This document shows, piece after piece, positions 6,556 through 8,248 of a DNA stretch of 8,248 nt. The position numbers and the translations under genes are program-made. Below the pieces are notes generated by a model, which ran no database searches, had not been told where the DNA came from, and saw nothing but the letters and a program-made list of their open reading frames with translations. Position 1 is the first letter of the stretch, and the number at the start of each line of letters is the position of its first letter. Source of the stretch: Chloroflexota bacterium (GTDB lineage Bacteria; Chloroflexota; Dormibacteria; CF-121). The DNA is taken from NCBI GenBank assembly GCA_005880605.1, contig VBIS01000130.1, positions 1 to 8,248 of the forward strand, given 5' to 3'.

Positions 6556-6561
6556 TATAAT
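6556..6561 (+). promoter_or_regulatory. Putative -10 element of the tRNA-Gly gene
   Basis: A consensus TATAAT lies 13 nt before the first base of the tRNA, giving an expected start near 6568 and a short leader. No good -35 is seen 16-18 bp upstream (the region reads CCAATC), so the call rests on the -10 and its position. The 143-bp gap 6432-6574 between the divergent peptidase and tRNA genes shows nothing else I can support. Confidence 0.45.
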
Positions 6562-6574
6562 TCGGAGTCGCAAC

Positions 6575-6647
6575 GCGGGAGTAGCTCAGTTGGTAGAGCG
6601 CAACGTTGCCAACGTTGAGGTCGCGAGTTCGAGACTCGTCTCCCGCT
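6575..6647 (+). tRNA. tRNA-Gly (anticodon GCC)
   Basis: The gene is 73 nt and folds as a full cloverleaf. The acceptor stem GCGGGAG (6575-6581) pairs perfectly with CTCCCGC (6640-6646), with discriminator T at 6647. The D arm is GCTC/GAGC with loop AGTTGGTA. The anticodon stem CAACG/CGTTG encloses the loop TTGCCAA, with anticodon GCC at 6608-6610. The variable loop is AGGTC, and the T arm GCGAG/CTCGT has loop TTCGAGA with one G-T pair. CCA is not encoded. The tRNA reads GGC and GGT glycine codons, which are frequent in these genes. Confidence 0.97.
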
Positions 6648-6736
6648 CTCTACACACCCGCTCCAAGGGCCTTCGGGTACGGTAGGGGCGAGCGGTTCAG
6701 CGCAACCCGCTGGATCTTTTAAGGGAGCGTAGTCGA

Positions 6737-7174
6737 ATGAAATGGGTCACCCGCAAGAATGCGAATGTCGACAGGATTGCCTGTCCATGGCTGATCAGGC
6801 GTTTCATCGACAAGGAGGCAGAATTCCTCTTCGTCCCGGTTGGGGACATCTCAGCGGTGGCTGAGCGAGAAGGTGCCATTCCCTACGACGTCAAAGACGT
6901 CGAGCTGGGGCATGTTGATGGGCGGTGTAGCTTCGAGTCGATCATGGTGAAGTACAAGCTCACCGATCCGGCTCTCATGAGGCTGGCCAAGATTGTCCAT
7001 GGCGCAGACGTGTCCGCCGACGTCAACGTTACACGGGAGTCAGCCGGGCTCCAGGCAATCGCTCATGGTTTCGCCCTCGCGCACGGCGAGCAAGACCACG
7101 AAAAGATTCGGCTGGAGACGCCGATGTATGACGCCCTGTATCGCTGGTGCCAGGAGCAAGTGGCTCGAGGCTAG
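6737..7174 (+). CDS. Stand-alone ChrB C-terminal-domain protein (chromate-resistance related)
   Basis: This encodes 145 residues from ATG 6737, preceded by a good Shine-Dalgarno AAGGGAG (6721-6727) with a 9-nt spacer. The sequence runs KWVTRKNANVDRIACPWLIRRFID at the start, then AEREGAIPYDV (42-52), ELGHVDGRCSFESIMVKY (56-73) and a C-terminal MYDALYRWC (130-138). This is the pattern of the ChrB C-terminal domain, with the conserved CPWLIRRFID and GRCSF motifs. Full-length ChrB proteins are about twice as long and have an extra N-terminal domain; some act as chromate-responsive regulators. Here only the C-terminal domain exists, complete at both ends, so it is a short family form rather than a broken gene. 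No ChrA transporter is in the window, and a role in chromate resistance is unproven. It is cytoplasmic, with no signal or membrane segment. It lies 58 nt before the hydrolase gene and may be co-transcribed with it. Confidence 0.85.
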   Translation: MKWVTRKNANVDRIACPWLIRRFIDKEAEFLFVPVGDISAVAEREGAIPYDVKDVELGHVDGRCSFESIMVKYKLTDPALMRLAKIVHGADVSADVNVTRESAGLQAIAHGFALAHGEQDHEKIRLETPMYDALYRWCQEQVARG

Positions 7175-7232
7175 GCCGATGATTTTTCGGTCAGCCCTCA
7201 GTCTTAGAAAGTAAACGGCGGAGGGACGTAGC

Positions 7233-8075
7233 ATGAATACGCCTGTGACGGTGAAGACGGAAACCCTGAAGGTGCCTGGCGCGACCCTCTATTACGAGGT
7301 TCGCGGATCAGGTCCGGTGCTGCTTATGATGCCGGGCGGACCGGCCGACGCAGGGGCCTTTCGACGAATCGCCGGATACCTCGAGTCCGATTACACCGTC
7401 GTGACCTATGATCCGCGAGGCCTATCGCACAGCCCGCTTGACGGCCCCATTCAGGACGAGCGAATCGTGCAGACCGCGGCCGACGACGTCCACCGGTTGC
7501 TGGCGGCGATCACCAAAGAACCTGCCTTCGTGTTTGCCAGCAGCGGCGGTGCCGTCATCGCCCTCGAGCTCGTCGCTCGCCATCCGGAGCAGGTCCGCAC
7601 CCTGGTGCCACACGAACCGCCCGCCCTGGCCCTCTTGCCCGACCCATCGCGCGAGCGAGCGGCCTCGGCAGAGATCGTGCAAACCTACCGCACGGCCGGC
7701 ATTGGGCCCGCCATGGGGAAGTTCATGGCGCAAACGCGTATCCGCACGGGTCCACCACCGCCACCACCTGGTGAGCCAACACCCGAGATGCGCGAGGGGA
7801 TGGCGCAGATGCAGCGGAACATGGACTTTTGGCTCGGCCACTCTTTCATGGCCATTGCCAACTATGAACCGGACGTTGCCGCGCTGAAGGCCGGTCCGGT
7901 TCGCATCATCCCCGCGGTTGGAAAGGATTCGCGCGGTGAGCTGGCCAACGACGGGGGGCTGGCGCTGGCGAAGCGGCTCGGCGTGGAAGCGGCCGAGTTC
8001 CCCGGCGCCCACGGCGGTTTCGAGAGCCACGCTCCTGAGTTTGCCGTGAAGCTGCGCGAGGTCCTCTCGAGCTAA
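7233..8075 (+). CDS. Alpha/beta-fold hydrolase
   Basis: This encodes 280 residues from ATG 7233, with Shine-Dalgarno GGAGGG (7220-7225) and a 7-nt spacer. The fold is recognisable from the early strand GSGPVLLMMPGGPADAG (oxyanion-hole region, residues 26-41), VTYDPRGLSHSP (57-68), and the nucleophile elbow FASSGGAVIALELVARHP (101-118, nucleophile S104). The probable acid is D232 in VGKDSRGE and the catalytic His is H260 in GAHGGF. The elbow reads A-S-S-G-G, with Ala where most members have Gly (GxSxG). Residues 140-215 form the cap region and include a run of six prolines (174-179). The triad is complete, so it should hydrolyse an ester, epoxide, lactone or similar bond; the substrate cannot be deduced. 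It appears cytoplasmic. It lies between the ChrB-domain and VOC genes on the same strand with short gaps (58 and 30 nt), so a small operon is plausible. Confidence 0.88.
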   Translation: MNTPVTVKTETLKVPGATLYYEVRGSGPVLLMMPGGPADAGAFRRIAGYLESDYTVVTYDPRGLSHSPLDGPIQDERIVQTAADDVHRLLAAITKEPAFVFASSGGAVIALELVARHPEQVRTLVPHEPPALALLPDPSRERAASAEIVQTYRTAGIGPAMGKFMAQTRIRTGPPPPPPGEPTPEMREGMAQMQRNMDFWLGHSFMAIANYEPDVAALKAGPVRIIPAVGKDSRGELANDGGLALAKRLGVEAAEFPGAHGGFESHAPEFAVKLREVLSS

Positions 8076-8105
8076 GTAAGTCGACCCGAATATCAGGAGG
8101 GAAGG

Positions 8106-8248
8106 ATGTTCAAGGCAAAGTCGGCGTTCAGTGGTTTTTCCGTCGACGACCTGGCAAAGGCGAAGGCGTTCTACGGAGAGACGCTCGGCCTACCGGTCAA
8201 TCCGGATGGGGTAGGGGCTCGGCTCGAGCTGCCAGCTGGTGGCAGCGT
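8106..8248 (+). CDS. VOC-family (glyoxalase/bleomycin-resistance fold) protein, 3' truncated
   Basis: The first 47 codons are present; the gene runs off the window end. The start ATG at 8106 has a strong Shine-Dalgarno AGGAGG (8095-8100) 5 nt upstream. The protein begins MFKAKSAFSGFSVDDLAKAKAFYGETLGLPV, which is the N-terminal beta-alpha unit of the vicinal-oxygen-chelate fold (GFSVDDLxKAxxFYxExLGLPV), followed by GARLELPAGG, the expected next strand. Members include glyoxalases, ring-cleaving dioxygenases and antibiotic-binding proteins. The metal-ligand positions are mostly outside the window, so function cannot be assigned. It lies 30 nt after the hydrolase gene. Confidence 0.85.
   Translation, partial: MFKAKSAFSGFSVDDLAKAKAFYGETLGLPVNPDGVGARLELPAGGS

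Noticed and set aside
6575..6647. tRNA-Gly as an integration (att) site for the downstream genes
   Set aside because: No integrase and no second copy of the tRNA 3' end are seen in the window; the idea is only kept as a check for sequence beyond 8248.
6691..6720. Hairpin AGCGGTT/AACCCGCT followed by TTTT after the tRNA
   Set aside because: The stem has a bulge, and the T-run is only four bases and 5 nt away from the stem, so it is too weak to call a terminator.

Overview
This is a GC-rich bacterial window with densely packed genes. It contains overlapping start/stop codons, starts with no visible Shine-Dalgarno sequence, and a LexA-type operator of the GAAC-N4-GTTC class. Together these suggest a Gram-positive-like or terrabacterial lineage such as Chloroflexota, Dormibacterota or Actinomycetota. 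The sequence alone cannot settle the phylum.

Layout. Positions 1-1639 hold two co-directional, coupled genes. The first is a 5'-truncated MoeB/ThiF-type adenylyltransferase carrying the tail of a rhodanese domain at its N-terminus. The second is a PIG-L/LmbE-type zinc deacetylase that starts on the last base of the first gene's stop codon. A short gap (1640-1718) holds one copy of a GC-rich hairpin repeat and then a compact promoter whose spacer is filled by a perfect 16-bp palindrome matching the Bacillus/actinobacterial SOS box. This promoter drives a DEAD/DEAH helicase with a C-terminal four-cysteine DUF1998/MZB module (MrfA/YprA-like, to 3995). The helicase is coupled through a 4-nt GTGA overlap to a DnaQ-like exonuclease with helical repeats (MrfB/YprB-like, to 5233). 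A second copy of the hairpin repeat lies in frame inside the exonuclease gene. In Bacillus subtilis this helicase-exonuclease pair is the mitomycin repair factor system MrfAB.

Convergent to the nuclease, and overlapping it by 11 nt, is a minus-strand gene for a secreted coiled-coil M23 peptidase (5223-6431). It keeps all metal-binding motifs but appears to lack about 20 residues of the catalytic core. Next comes a tRNA-Gly(GCC) gene (6575-6647). The right-hand part holds three plus-strand genes, each with a clear Shine-Dalgarno sequence: a stand-alone ChrB C-terminal-domain protein, an alpha/beta hydrolase, and a VOC-family protein cut off by the window end.

The most interesting signal is the combination at 1682-5233: a DNA-crosslink-repair-type helicase/nuclease operon with a LexA operator exactly between its -35 and -10 elements, and probably a leaderless transcript. 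Next are the repeat inserted into the nuclease coding sequence and the internally shortened M23 domain.
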